In this document: positions 54,582 through 63,931 of the stretch, piece by piece
Layout: each line of letters opens with the position of its first letter
Numbering within the stretch: position 1 is the first letter of the stretch
From: Terrimonas rubra
GTDB lineage: Bacteria; Bacteroidota; Bacteroidia; Chitinophagales; Chitinophagaceae
Direction: 5' to 3'
Assembly (NCBI RefSeq): GCF_042686025.1
Contig: NZ_JBHUOZ010000001.1
Span: forward strand, 1,240,001 to 1,304,000
DNA: 64,000 bases
The notes under the pieces: model-generated
Seen by the model: only the letters and a program-made list of their open reading frames with translations
Database searches by the model: none
Told to the model about the DNA's origin: nothing
Position numbers and translations under genes: made by a program

Positions 54582-55244
54582 ATGAAATACGCAATACTCT
54601 TTGCAGGCATTTTGCTCATGGCTTTTACCTCACCACAAAAGAAAAAGAAAGTAGTTTTCTTTGGCGACTCCATTACCCAGGCGGGTGTAAATCCTGATGG
54701 TTATATTACAAAAATGGATAGCCTGATCAAAGCCGAAGGTCAGTCTGCCAATTATGAATTAGTGGGCGCTGGCATCAGTGGTAATAAAATATATGACCTG
54801 TACCTGCGGGTAGAGAATGATGTGTTAAGCAAAAACCCGGACGTAGTGGTGATCTATATCGGTATCAATGATGTATGGCATAAAGCCAGCTCGGGTACCG
54901 GCACCGACCTGCCAAAGTATATCCAGTTTTATAAAGCGCTGATCAAAAAATTCACCGATAAAAATATTAAAGTTATCGTATGCACACCAACGGTGATCGG
55001 TGAGCGGAATGATAACAGCAACCAGCAGGACGGTGACCTGAACCAGTACAGTAAAGTGATCCGTTCACTTGCGGATGAGTTTAAACTACCGCTGGTGGAT
55101 CTGAGAAATGCTTTTGCCGGTTACCTGCAAAAAAATAATCCTAAAAATGAAGAAAAAGGAATTTTAACCACCGATAGGGTGCACCTCAACAATGCAGGTA
55201 ATTTATTGGTAGCGCAGGAAATGTGGAAAGTGATAAAGCAATAA
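54582..55244 (+). CDS. SGNH/GDSL hydrolase (secreted esterase)
   Basis: 220 residues, signal peptide or short N-terminal anchor (MKYAILFAGILLMAF). SGNH blocks: FFGDSITQAG (nucleophile Ser), GAGISGNK, YIGINDVW and DRVHLNNAG with the Asp-His pair. It probably deacylates a carbohydrate or lipid. Last of the + strand block, 24 bases after the SDR gene and followed by a strong terminator. Confidence 0.85.
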   Translation: MKYAILFAGILLMAFTSPQKKKKVVFFGDSITQAGVNPDGYITKMDSLIKAEGQSANYELVGAGISGNKIYDLYLRVENDVLSKNPDVVVIYIGINDVWHKASSGTGTDLPKYIQFYKALIKKFTDKNIKVIVCTPTVIGERNDNSNQQDGDLNQYSKVIRSLADEFKLPLVDLRNAFAGYLQKNNPKNEEKGILTTDRVHLNNAGNLLVAQEMWKVIKQ

Positions 55245-55270
55245 AATTGAATCGCAATCATATTTAATCA

Positions 55271-55310
55271 AGAGCCCCGGCATCACTAAACTGCCGGGGC
55301 TCTTGTATTT
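55271..55310 (+). terminator. Strong terminator of the fucose block
   Basis: A perfect 12-bp stem AGAGCCCCGGCA / TGCCGGGGCTCT, followed by TGTATTTT. Confidence 0.9.
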
Positions 55311-55350
55311 TCATGGTTCTTGTCTCACGAACCATATCAAAATAAATATT

Positions 55351-55619
55351 CGACCCCGCTGGGGTCGTGCTGAAACGCTTTGGTCTTTTCTATAAATATT
55401 TTTATCCCTTCGGGATAAGGCTGCCCATGAAAGAAGGATACGTGATGCCGACGCAGGAGGCATCTCCTGCTATGTAATTATTCCTTGAATTGAGCAGGCC
55501 TCCCCTTCGTCGGGGTGGCGAAACTCCACCTATAATGAGAATACCATGTTTAGATGCCAGCGGCATCATATGTTTATAGATTTATGCAAACGAAAACATT
55601 TCCGACCCCGTAGGGGTCG
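55351..55619. repeat. Cluster of short palindromes in the 3'-to-3' spacer
   Basis: Palindromes: CGACCCCGCTGGGGTCG (55351-55367), TTATCCCTTCGGGATAA (55402-55418), GCAGGAGGCATCTCCTGC (55453-55470), a CCCC/GGGG stem (about 55502-55515), GATGCCAGCGGCATC (55553-55567) and a second copy of the first, CGACCCCGTAGGGGTCG (55603-55619). They fill the 440-bp space between convergent genes, which holds no ORF I can support. Confidence 0.8.
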
Positions 55620-55685
55620 CATGTTCTTATTACCCAACCGGGCTTAACCTCGCTCCCATACCTATCCATTCATTGGAAAAACTTA

Positions 55686-57353
55686 TTACTTTATATCATT
55701 ACTGGCGGACATAAATGATCGAAACACGGCCTTATTAACGGATGCCTGTCCATTACTGCTTGTATACATACCATGTATCACTCCCACAAAACCACCGGCG
55801 GTGCGGGTACTCACAAAACGGGCATCCACATCTTTTATAAGGAGAATGAACTTTTTGTTGCTCCCTACACTATAGGAAAAATGATACTTATCTTTTTCCG
55901 CCGTTACCCTTAATAAAATGGGTTGATTGGATGAAAGCAACCGTGATGCTATTAACTCCGGCCTGCCGGCATTATTGTTATTACCGGCACCTTTATATAA
56001 AGCAATAGCCGGCTTGCCATTGATAATGGTTTTTGCAAAAAAGTAATAATGCTTTTCATTTTGAAAAACGACTAATCCCGCCTGTTCATTTTCATTTGCC
56101 GGTGTAAAATCCAGTTTGATTTCTGTAACACCATCCAGGTATCCCTGCCTGAAACCTATAAAAGAGGGGTGATTATTCTGTTCTACAGTAACAGGTCTTG
56201 TAGCAAGCGATAAACCTTTTCCGGGCAGTAGCTGGTACCAGTTTTCTTCACCTATGCGTAACTGCAGGTAACGCTTATCCAAAGTTTTATTTTTAAAATT
56301 GTCTTTAAAAATATACCTGCCTGTATAGCTTGGTGTTTTATAAGTGGCGGCATGTGTGATGGGGTAACGGTACTGTACCTCCGCCATATCCGGGTTAATA
56401 ACCGGCCAGCCATCTACCCATTTAACGGGAGCCATGAATGTTTCCCTGCCGGTATTGTAATGATCATCGTCATAAGGACGGCAACCTAAAAACACCGCGT
56501 ACCAATCGCCGTTAGGCGCCTGTACAAGATCGGCGTGACCAACAGTGGTAATAGGGGCAGGCCTGTTTTTATCCAGGTGACGTTGTGTGAGAATAGGATT
56601 TTTATCATAGGACTCGTAAGGCCCGGTTACTTCTTTGCTTCTGAAAACCACCTGCGAGTGATTATACCCGGTACCGCCTTCCGCTGCGGTTAAATAATAC
56701 CAGCCATCTTTTTTATAAATATGCGGACCTTCTATCCAGATGGGGTTGATACTGTTGGCGCTGCCTTTATTCACTAATATTACCGGATCGCCGGTTGTTT
56801 GTTGTTGTTGTATATCATAGCTGATTATTTTAATGGTACGATGCCCGTCATACTCCGGTTTTTGATCCGGCGCATCGCTGTTATAAATGATATAGGCTTT
56901 GTCTTCATCAAAAAACAAGGAAGGATCAATGCCATGGACCTTTGGCGTCCATACGGGTTTGCTCCAGGGGCCTGCAGGATTGGTTGCCGTAATAACAAAA
57001 TTGCCGCCCTTATCTATTAAAGTACAGGTAATATAAAAAAGCCCTTTGTGATAACGGATGGCCGGGGCAAATAAACCACGGGACACACCACCGTTTTTCA
57101 GGTCAGGCAGTTGTTCTTTTCTGTCAATGGCATTGCCTATCTGTGTCCAGTTAATTAAATCCGTGCTTTCAAATATCGGCAGGCCCGGGAAATAGGAGAA
57201 GGTGGAATTAACCAGGTAATACTTACCATTGGCCGCGCATATACTGGGATCGGGATAAAAGCCCGCCAGTATGGGATTTTTAAAGTGTTGTGCCAGCACA
57301 TTATAACCGGTGCCAATACTTAATAAGAGGGCAAACAAAAATTTAAGGGGCAT
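55686..57353 (-). CDS. GH43 glycoside hydrolase (beta-xylosidase / arabinofuranosidase type), secreted
   Basis: 555 residues from ATG at 57353, which begins a signal peptide (MPLKFLFALLLSIGTGYNVL). The frame is open up to 57428, but that part overlaps the xylA terminator, so it is not used. The five-bladed propeller shows FYPDPSICAANG with the catalytic Asp, HGIDPSLFFDED, and WIEGPHIYKKDGWYYL with the acid Glu; a C-terminal beta-sandwich follows (from about 370). It releases xylose or arabinose from xylan side chains or oligomers. Confidence 0.9.
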   Translation of the reverse strand: MPLKFLFALLLSIGTGYNVLAQHFKNPILAGFYPDPSICAANGKYYLVNSTFSYFPGLPIFESTDLINWTQIGNAIDRKEQLPDLKNGGVSRGLFAPAIRYHKGLFYITCTLIDKGGNFVITATNPAGPWSKPVWTPKVHGIDPSLFFDEDKAYIIYNSDAPDQKPEYDGHRTIKIISYDIQQQQTTGDPVILVNKGSANSINPIWIEGPHIYKKDGWYYLTAAEGGTGYNHSQVVFRSKEVTGPYESYDKNPILTQRHLDKNRPAPITTVGHADLVQAPNGDWYAVFLGCRPYDDDHYNTGRETFMAPVKWVDGWPVINPDMAEVQYRYPITHAATYKTPSYTGRYIFKDNFKNKTLDKRYLQLRIGEENWYQLLPGKGLSLATRPVTVEQNNHPSFIGFRQGYLDGVTEIKLDFTPANENEQAGLVVFQNEKHYYFFAKTIINGKPAIALYKGAGNNNNAGRPELIASRLLSSNQPILLRVTAEKDKYHFSYSVGSNKKFILLIKDVDARFVSTRTAGGFVGVIHGMYTSSNGQASVNKAVFRSFMSASNDIK

Positions 57354-57374
57354 AAGAGTTCGTTTGAAAGCAAT

Positions 57375-57414
57375 AAAAAAGCCATGTTCAGTTACGGTTG
57401 TAGCTGAACATGGC
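57375..57414 (-). terminator. Terminator between xylA and GH43
   Basis: A perfect 11-bp stem GCCATGTTCAG / CTGAACATGGC with a 12-base loop, followed on the minus strand by six T. It lies 15 bases after the xylA stop. Confidence 0.85.
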
Positions 57415-57428
57415 TGGTATAGATACAA

Positions 57429-58757
57429 TTAAATAAAACGGTTGATGATATTTTCCAGGTATTCCTGCCTGCCGCTGATCATGGCAGGTTCGCCATTGCT
57501 CAGGGCAAAATTTCTCAGGTCTTCCAGGCTTAATTTACCGGCTTCAAAATCTTTACCGGCACCGCTGTCAAAGCTGGCATAACGATCGGACCTGATTTTT
57601 TTATAATCCGAGTTTTGTAAAATATTATCGGCCACTACCAGGGCACGGGCAAAATTATCAATGCCGCCGATATGAGCGTGGAACAGGTCAGCCGGGTCGG
57701 TAGAGTTACGACGGATCTTGGCGTCAAAATTAATACCACCGCCTGCAAAGCCACCGCCTTCTACAATCACCAGCATCGATTCAACCAGTTCGTTCAGGTT
57801 ATTGGGGAACTGGTCAGTATCCCAGCCGTTTTGATAATCACCGCGGTTAGCATCAATGCTACCTAAGGTATTGGTATCAACGGCAACCTGTAATTCATGC
57901 TGGAAGGTATGGCCTGCCAGGGTAGCATGGTTTACTTCCAGGTTCAGTTTAAAGTCATTTAACAGATCGTACTGGCGCAGGAAACCGATCACGGTCTCCG
58001 CATCATAATCATACTGGTGTTTACTGGGCTCACATGGTTTAGGTTCAATAAAGAATGTGCCGGTAAAACCGTTTTTACGGGCATAATCTTTTGCTGTATG
58101 TAAAAAACGGGCAAAATGTTCTTTCTCTCTTTTCATATTGGTGTTCAGCAAACTCATGTAACCTTCACGACCACCCCAGAAAACATAATTCTCACCACCT
58201 AAAGCAATGGTTGCATTTAAGGCAGCCTGTACCTGTGCAGCACCGTGTGCCAGCACATGAAAATCCGGATTGGTAGAAGCGCCGTTCATATAACGTTCAT
58301 GACTGAATAAATTAGCAGTACCCCATAATAATTTAACACCACTGTCTGCTTGTTTCTGTTTTAAATAAGCCGTAACAGCTTCCAGTCTTTTTTCATTGTC
58401 AGCTATATTGTTGGTATAGTCCACTACATCCACATCATGAAAACAGTAGTAGGGTAAACCAAGTTTCGTAATAAATTCAAATGCGGCATCAGCTTTGTCT
58501 TTGGCCCTTTCTACAGCATCTTCCTTTTTATCCCAGGCAAAAAAATGAGTACGGCCTCCAAAGGGATCGGCGCCACTGCCGCAGAAACTATGCCAGTAGG
58601 CTACGGCAAAACGTAACCACTCTTTCATGGATTTTCCGGCTACTACTCTTGTTTCATCGTACCAGCGGTATGCCAGTGGGTTATCACTTTCCAATCCCTC
58701 ATATTTTATGGCGGGTATCCCTTTAAAATACTCCTGTTGTCCTACTAAAACGCTCAT
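57429..58757 (-). CDS. xylA: Xylose isomerase
   Basis: 442 residues. Clear XylA blocks: YFKGIPAIKYEG, GRTHFFAWDKKEDA, PYYCFHDVDVVDY (active-site His/Asp), ENYVFWGGREGYMSLLNTNM, FFIEPKPCEPSKHQYDYD, and MLVIVEGGGFAGGGINFDAK. It converts D-xylose to D-xylulose for XylB, encoded 59 bases upstream. A terminator separates it from GH43. Confidence 0.98.
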   Translation of the reverse strand: MSVLVGQQEYFKGIPAIKYEGLESDNPLAYRWYDETRVVAGKSMKEWLRFAVAYWHSFCGSGADPFGGRTHFFAWDKKEDAVERAKDKADAAFEFITKLGLPYYCFHDVDVVDYTNNIADNEKRLEAVTAYLKQKQADSGVKLLWGTANLFSHERYMNGASTNPDFHVLAHGAAQVQAALNATIALGGENYVFWGGREGYMSLLNTNMKREKEHFARFLHTAKDYARKNGFTGTFFIEPKPCEPSKHQYDYDAETVIGFLRQYDLLNDFKLNLEVNHATLAGHTFQHELQVAVDTNTLGSIDANRGDYQNGWDTDQFPNNLNELVESMLVIVEGGGFAGGGINFDAKIRRNSTDPADLFHAHIGGIDNFARALVVADNILQNSDYKKIRSDRYASFDSGAGKDFEAGKLSLEDLRNFALSNGEPAMISGRQEYLENIINRFI

Positions 58758-58816
58758 GATATCTTGTTTTTATATTTTAATCGAATAACTTTTTACAAAT
58801 AACAATTAACCTGTTT

Positions 58817-60286
58817 TTACACCGGCAAGCCGGCTTTCCAAAACGCATACAGGTCTTCGTAACGGTTGTCTTGCTCCGGTTCAATCACGGCAATGGGCTT
58901 TGTATTTTTAAAAGCATTGACTTCATTTAATATGCCCAGGCCGATACCTGCACCAATGGCGGCCCCTGTGCTGCCATCATTTTTATGCAGTTCAACCGGT
59001 ACCTGTGTGGTATTCACAAATACACGGTTAAACACCTCGCTTAAAAACATATTGGACGAACCGGCCCGGATGATTTTGGGAGCGATACCATTTTCCCGCA
59101 TAATATCAATACCATACCGCAAGGCAAACACAATGCTTTCCTGTATAGCACGGTAAATATGTGCTGTGCCATGAATATTCAGATCCAGGTTTTTAAAATG
59201 AGCGCCAATAATGCGGTTGTTAAAAATTCTTTCCGCGCCATTACCAAAAGGATATACTGATAATCCGTTGCTGCCTGCTTCTACCGTGGCTGCTGCATCA
59301 TTCATTTGCCGGTAAGTAATATGCTGACCGCCGGTTAATTTTTTTATCCAGCTGTTCATAATACCACAGCCATTAATGTTTAATAACACGCCAATACGTT
59401 GCTGTTGCGTCGTATGATTTACGTGGGCAAAGGAATTAATACGCGATTGCTGATCATATACAAGCTGGTCGCTTACAGCATACACTACCCCGGAAGTGCC
59501 GGCTGTTGCCGCTACCTCACCGGGGTGTAGTACATTTAAAGCTAAAGCATTATTGGGCTGGTCGCCCGCTTTGTAGGTAACCGGTATGCCGGTACTTAAT
59601 CCTAATTCTTCTGCTACCGTTTTTTGTAATTGTCCGTGCGTGGTAAATACTTCCTGTATCTCGGGTATCAATGTACTGTCAAAACCAAAATAATTTAATA
59701 CATCGGCAGACAGGCTTTGGTTTTTAAAATCCCAGAACACGCCTTCGCTTAAGGCTGATACGCTGGTGTTGATCTCCCCGGTAAGTTTCATGTTGATATA
59801 ATCACCGGGCAACATGATCTTGGCAATGCGTTCGTAAACCTGCGGTTCATGCGCCTTTACCCAGGCAAGCTTGCTGGCGGTAAAATTGCCTGGTGAGTTT
59901 AATAAATGCGATAAGCTTTTTTCATGCCCGATGGTGTCAAAGGCTTTGTTGCCTATTTCAACGGCACGGCTATCGCTCCAGATAATACTGTTACGCAACA
60001 CATGCTGCTGATCGTCCACTGCTACAAGGCCATGCATCTGGTAGGCAATACCAATAGCAGCAATCTCTTTCGGGTTATACTTGCCGGTAGCATTGGCTTT
60101 TAAAATGGCCTGCTGCGCATCGCTCCACCATTGTAAGGGCGATTGTTCGGCAAAGCCGGGTTGTGGCGATATAACACCGGTTTCTGTTTCAGGGTATTGT
60201 ACATTGGTCACTGTTTGGCCCGTATGCGCATCAAATACTGAAACTTTTACCGACGATGTTCCTATATCTAGTCCTAATAACAACAT
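58817..60286 (-). CDS. xylB: Xylulokinase
   Basis: 489 residues, FGGY kinase family: LLLGLDIGTSSVKVSVFDA at the N terminus, YQMHGLVAVDDQQHVLRN, YKAGDQPNNALALNVLHPGE, EVAATAGTSG and a C-terminal GSTGAAIGAGIG. It phosphorylates D-xylulose to xylulose 5-phosphate. It lies 100 bases downstream of uxuA and 59 upstream of xylA, all on the minus strand. Confidence 0.95.
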   Translation of the reverse strand: MLLLGLDIGTSSVKVSVFDAHTGQTVTNVQYPETETGVISPQPGFAEQSPLQWWSDAQQAILKANATGKYNPKEIAAIGIAYQMHGLVAVDDQQHVLRNSIIWSDSRAVEIGNKAFDTIGHEKSLSHLLNSPGNFTASKLAWVKAHEPQVYERIAKIMLPGDYINMKLTGEINTSVSALSEGVFWDFKNQSLSADVLNYFGFDSTLIPEIQEVFTTHGQLQKTVAEELGLSTGIPVTYKAGDQPNNALALNVLHPGEVAATAGTSGVVYAVSDQLVYDQQSRINSFAHVNHTTQQQRIGVLLNINGCGIMNSWIKKLTGGQHITYRQMNDAAATVEAGSNGLSVYPFGNGAERIFNNRIIGAHFKNLDLNIHGTAHIYRAIQESIVFALRYGIDIMRENGIAPKIIRAGSSNMFLSEVFNRVFVNTTQVPVELHKNDGSTGAAIGAGIGLGILNEVNAFKNTKPIAVIEPEQDNRYEDLYAFWKAGLPV

Positions 60287-60386
60287 GTTTATAATAATAT
60301 TTTGAACTGTTCTGTCTTGCTGCAGGCAGTGGCAAACTCTAATTGCTCCCTGTTCCCTGACATTGTCACTTGTCCATCGTCAATTG

Positions 60387-61559
60387 TCAATTGTTCAATG
60401 ATCGTTGGATACCTAATTCCAGTCCACGTAACTCGGCCAGTCCTTTTAAACGGCCAATAGCAGAATACCCCGGGTAAGTTTTCTTCACCAGGTCATCCAG
60501 CATCTGGTGACCATGATCGGGACGCATATGAATAGCTTTATTATACTTCTTCATAGCCAGTACAATTTCTTTCACCACCGCATACATATCCACATCACCA
60601 TCCAGGTGATCCGCTTCAAAAAAATTACCTTCTTCATCACGGCGGGTACTGCGCAGGTGTAAAAAATGAATATGCTGTCCCAGGCGTTGTATCATGCCTG
60701 CCAGGTCGTTATCGGCACGTACGCCGTAAGAGCCGGTACAAAAACACAGGCCATTGGCAGGTGAGGGGCAGGCATTGATAATTGCTAATGCATCCGCTTC
60801 GGTACTCACAATACGCGGCAGGCCTAAAATAGGATAAGGCGGGTCATCGGGGTGAATAGCCATCTTTAACCCCAGCTTTTCGGCAACGGGTACTACCTGT
60901 TGTAAAAAATAAAACAAATGTTGTTGTAAACGTTCTGCATTAATGTTGGCATAACCCTGTAAAGCCTCTAATATCTGCTCCCGGGTAAACTGTACTTCGC
61001 TACCGGGCAAACCCAGCAGGGTATTGCTGTACAGGCGTTTTTTTTCTTCTTCATCGGCCTGCTGAATATAATCGGTGGCTTTTTGTATGGTGGCTGCATC
61101 ATAATCCTGTTGCGCATTGGGGCGTTGTAACAGGAACATATCAAAAGCGGCAAAGGCTGCTTTATTGAAATACAGGGCCTTTGCCCTGTTCGGCAAGGTA
61201 TAGTTTACATCGGTGCGCATCCAATCCAGTATGGGCATAAAATTGTAGGTCACTACTTTTAAGCCGCAGGCCGCTACATTTTCTAAACTGGTTTTATAAT
61301 TTTCTATCTGTTGTAAAAAATTACCGGACTGTCTTTTAATATCCTCGTGCACAGGCAGGCTTTCAATTACCTCCCAGTTAAGGCCTGCAGCTTCTACTTC
61401 CTGTTTACGTTTGTTGATCTCATCAACGGTCCATACTTCGCCTACCGGCACATGGTGCAGGGCGGTTACAACACCGGTGCAGCCGGACTGGCGGATATCC
61501 CAAAGACTAACGGGATCATTAGGCCCGTACCAGCGCATGGTGTGAATCATTGTTGTCAT
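60387..61559 (-). CDS. uxuA: Mannonate dehydratase
   Basis: 390 residues. UxuA pattern: MRWYGPNDPVSLWDIRQSGC, VTALHHVPVGEVWT, VVTYNFMPILDWMRTD, KMAIHPDDPPYPILGLPRIV, and MRPDHGHQMLDDL near the end. It dehydrates D-mannonate to 2-keto-3-deoxy-D-gluconate in glucuronate catabolism. An SDR gene lies directly upstream (22 bases) and xylB downstream. Confidence 0.95.
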   Translation of the reverse strand: MTTMIHTMRWYGPNDPVSLWDIRQSGCTGVVTALHHVPVGEVWTVDEINKRKQEVEAAGLNWEVIESLPVHEDIKRQSGNFLQQIENYKTSLENVAACGLKVVTYNFMPILDWMRTDVNYTLPNRAKALYFNKAAFAAFDMFLLQRPNAQQDYDAATIQKATDYIQQADEEEKKRLYSNTLLGLPGSEVQFTREQILEALQGYANINAERLQQHLFYFLQQVVPVAEKLGLKMAIHPDDPPYPILGLPRIVSTEADALAIINACPSPANGLCFCTGSYGVRADNDLAGMIQRLGQHIHFLHLRSTRRDEEGNFFEADHLDGDVDMYAVVKEIVLAMKKYNKAIHMRPDHGHQMLDDLVKKTYPGYSAIGRLKGLAELRGLELGIQRSLNN

Positions 61560-61581
61560 ACTTACTACTTCCTTCTTTTTT

Positions 61582-62331
61582 TTAAAATCCTATACTATTA
61601 CCACCGTCAACGGGCAGTACTACACCTGTAATAAATTTTGCCTGTTTGGTTGCTAAAAACAAAGCGGCTTCACCAATATCGGCAGGCTCACCCATAATAC
61701 CCATGGGGGTACGGGCAAATACCCTTTGTTTGCGCTCGGGATCACTGTTCAATGCGGCGGCGGTCATATCGGAATAAATAAATCCAGGTGCAATACAGTT
61801 CACTCTTATTCCTTTCGGTGATAATTCTACAGCCATGGCACGTGTCATACCTTCGATAGCGGTTTTGGATGCACTATAGGCAATTACTTTGGGTAACCCG
61901 TACTGTGCCGCCATGGAACTGATATTAATAATGCTGCCGCTTTGTTTGGGCAACATCTTTTTCACCACTTCACGGGAAACAGCAAAAACCGCCAGCAGGT
62001 TGGTTTGTATTACCTGGGCAAATTCCGCATCGGTTACTTCGGTAAATTCTTTTTTATAATTAACCCCCGCATTATTTACCAGTATATCAATGCGGCCGTA
62101 GGTATCGTATATATTTTGTATTAACGGGGGTATAGCAGCCAGGTTATCCAGGTCGCAGGGTATGGCGGCTGCCAGTTCGCCCAGTTCTTCTTTTGCTTTT
62201 TGCAACTTCTCCGCATTACGGCCTATGATGATGGTAAATATGTGCTGCCTGACAAAAGCCCCTGCTATGGCTAAACCCAGACCTGAGCCTCCGCCTGTAA
62301 CAATGGCAACTTTTTGATTTGTTTGATTCAT
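61582..62331 (-). CDS. SDR oxidoreductase, probable fructuronate reductase-type
   Basis: 249 residues, classical SDR: TGGGSGLG at about 12-19, NNAG, catalytic Ser in NISSMAAQ and YSASKTAIEG. Its place next to uxuA suggests it performs the reduction of D-fructuronate to D-mannonate or another oxidoreduction of the uronate route. Close relatives also include keto-gluconate reductases, so the substrate is not certain. It starts 22 bases after the lacI-family gene, in the same operon. Confidence 0.7.
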   Translation of the reverse strand: MNQTNQKVAIVTGGGSGLGLAIAGAFVRQHIFTIIIGRNAEKLQKAKEELGELAAAIPCDLDNLAAIPPLIQNIYDTYGRIDILVNNAGVNYKKEFTEVTDAEFAQVIQTNLLAVFAVSREVVKKMLPKQSGSIINISSMAAQYGLPKVIAYSASKTAIEGMTRAMAVELSPKGIRVNCIAPGFIYSDMTAAALNSDPERKQRVFARTPMGIMGEPADIGEAALFLATKQAKFITGVVLPVDGGNSIGF

Positions 62332-62353
62332 ATTATTTGGTATAGGTACCTGT

Positions 62354-63391
62354 TTATTTTTGTGACGGTTTCTTTTTTAAAGTAGACTCACGGATGATGA
62401 GCTCCGATTTGATGATTATTTTATTGGTCAGCGCCAGGTTTGATACACCCTGTAAATGATTCACGAGATTGCGGGCCGTTATTTCGCCCATCTCTATACC
62501 GGGGTAATCGATGGTGGTTAGTTTTGGCGAAACAATTTTTCCTACGGCATCATTATTAAAGCCGGCCACTGCTATGTCTTTGGGAATATGTACCCCATTA
62601 TCCTGCAGGGTACGCATGAGCACGGCGGCACAAAAATCGTTACTCACAAAAACAGCATCGGGTCTTTTACGCATGGCCAGTATCTGCATGGCAGCCTGTA
62701 TACCGGCCTCCTCGGAAAGCTGGTTGGTAATGAGGAGGTCTTTATCGTAGTTTAATTTATTATCCTTTAGTGCCTGCTGGTAACCTTTAAACCTTTCCGA
62801 ATATACGTTACGTTCCAGGCTGGCGGTTACATGCATGATACGTTTGCATCCCTGTTTGGCCAGGTGACTGGTAATATCATAAGCCGCCCTGTAATTATTA
62901 ATAATTACCTGGGCAAAATCTGTATGCTCAAAAACCCGGTCGAAGAAAATAACGGGGATACCTTTTTTAAAAAAAGGATCAAAATGGTCCAGGTTCTCCG
63001 TATCAAAAGCCAGGGATGCGATCAGGCCGTCTACCCGTTTATGAAAAAGGTTATGCGCATTGGCAATTTCTTTTTCCTTTCTTTCCGATGAGTGGGCAAT
63101 GATGATATCATAACCGGCTTCGGTAGTTACTTTTTCAATACCTGCCAATACTGAGGTGATGAAATTACTTTTCAGTTCGTGTACCAGTACACCAATGGTA
63201 TGTGTATTCCCTTTCCGTAGATTACTGGCAAAGTTGTTAGAGCGGTAGCCCATTTCCATTGCCATATCGTTAACACGCTTCCGTGTTTTTGCATTGATGG
63301 CCGGGTTATTATTAAGCGCCCGGCTCACTGTTGCGGCCGAAAGACTTAGTTTTTTTGCAATATCGTATATGGTAATATCTGGTTGCGTCAT
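62354..63391 (-). CDS. LacI family transcriptional regulator
   Basis: 345 residues. N-terminal LacI helix-turn-helix (TIYDIAKKLSLSAATVSRAL, then NNNPAINAKTRKRV and the hinge) followed by a periplasmic-binding-protein-like effector domain (TIGVLVHELKSNFITSVLAG, IAVAGFNNDAVGKIVSPKLT). First gene of the xylan/uronate operon on the minus strand. Two operator-like palindromes lie just upstream, which suggests autoregulation. The effector is probably a sugar or uronate of this route. Confidence 0.92.
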   Translation of the reverse strand: MTQPDITIYDIAKKLSLSAATVSRALNNNPAINAKTRKRVNDMAMEMGYRSNNFASNLRKGNTHTIGVLVHELKSNFITSVLAGIEKVTTEAGYDIIIAHSSERKEKEIANAHNLFHKRVDGLIASLAFDTENLDHFDPFFKKGIPVIFFDRVFEHTDFAQVIINNYRAAYDITSHLAKQGCKRIMHVTASLERNVYSERFKGYQQALKDNKLNYDKDLLITNQLSEEAGIQAAMQILAMRKRPDAVFVSNDFCAAVLMRTLQDNGVHIPKDIAVAGFNNDAVGKIVSPKLTTIDYPGIEMGEITARNLVNHLQGVSNLALTNKIIIKSELIIRESTLKKKPSQK

Positions 63392-63403
63392 AATATATTG
63401 TTA

Positions 63404-63413
63404 CAATCGCTTG
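63404..63413. promoter_or_regulatory. LacI-type operator candidate 1
   Basis: CAATCGCTTG, a palindrome with central CG (CAAnCGnTTG), 12 bases upstream of the LacI start codon. Confidence 0.45.
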
Positions 63414-63458
63414 CACATTTGTACAAGTACAAAGTAAAAGATTATTTTCAATTTTTTA

Positions 63459-63472
63459 TGCAATCGGTTACA
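63459..63472. promoter_or_regulatory. LacI-type operator candidate 2
   Basis: TGCAATCGGTTACA fits the symmetric form TGYAAYCGRTTRCA. Its centre is 57 bases from the centre of candidate 1. Confidence 0.5.
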
Positions 63473-63931
63473 TTTTTAATTTCTTTTTCCTACTTTAGCA
63501 TCCGCGTCAAAGAACGATTGGGTATAATATGCTGGCATACCAGACAGTTACTATACGAATGCTTTTCCTGTACATTGCCGGTCAGGTTAAAGTTTGTATG
63601 CAATTAAATCGTAACACCTCAGAGTAACGGATAGTGAAAAGGTAGGGTATGATTACCGGTGGCATCCTGTACTATGCTGGTTAAGTGTAGCAGTGGTAAT
63701 TGATAAGGAGGGGCAGATCATATATAGTATATCTATATTATAAAGTCCTTCAAGGGTGTTGGTAAATGAGTTTGTATAATAACGATGCACAAATAAACTA
63801 ACAGTTGTTTAACCAGGAATAATTAAAATTTAACATTTTCAGCAATCAGCACTGATTTTAAATATATTTGGAAGATTATCATCAGGCAAACCAAAACGGT
63901 ACTGTCAATTTTTTAAAACATTAATTGTTGT
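63473..63931. other. Noncoding divergent spacer upstream of the symporter gene
   Basis: 459 bases with no ORF I can support. It holds a -7 box TATATTTG (63863-63870) for the symporter gene; I saw no -33 TTG, no terminator and no clear palindrome other than the LacI sites at its left edge. Confidence 0.5.

Noticed and set aside
57354..57428. Longer N terminus for the GH43 protein
   Set aside because: It would be encoded by the xylA terminator hairpin, and the signal peptide begins at 57353.
63383..63607. 74-residue ORF overlapping the LacI start
   Set aside because: It covers the operator region and has no protein-like features.
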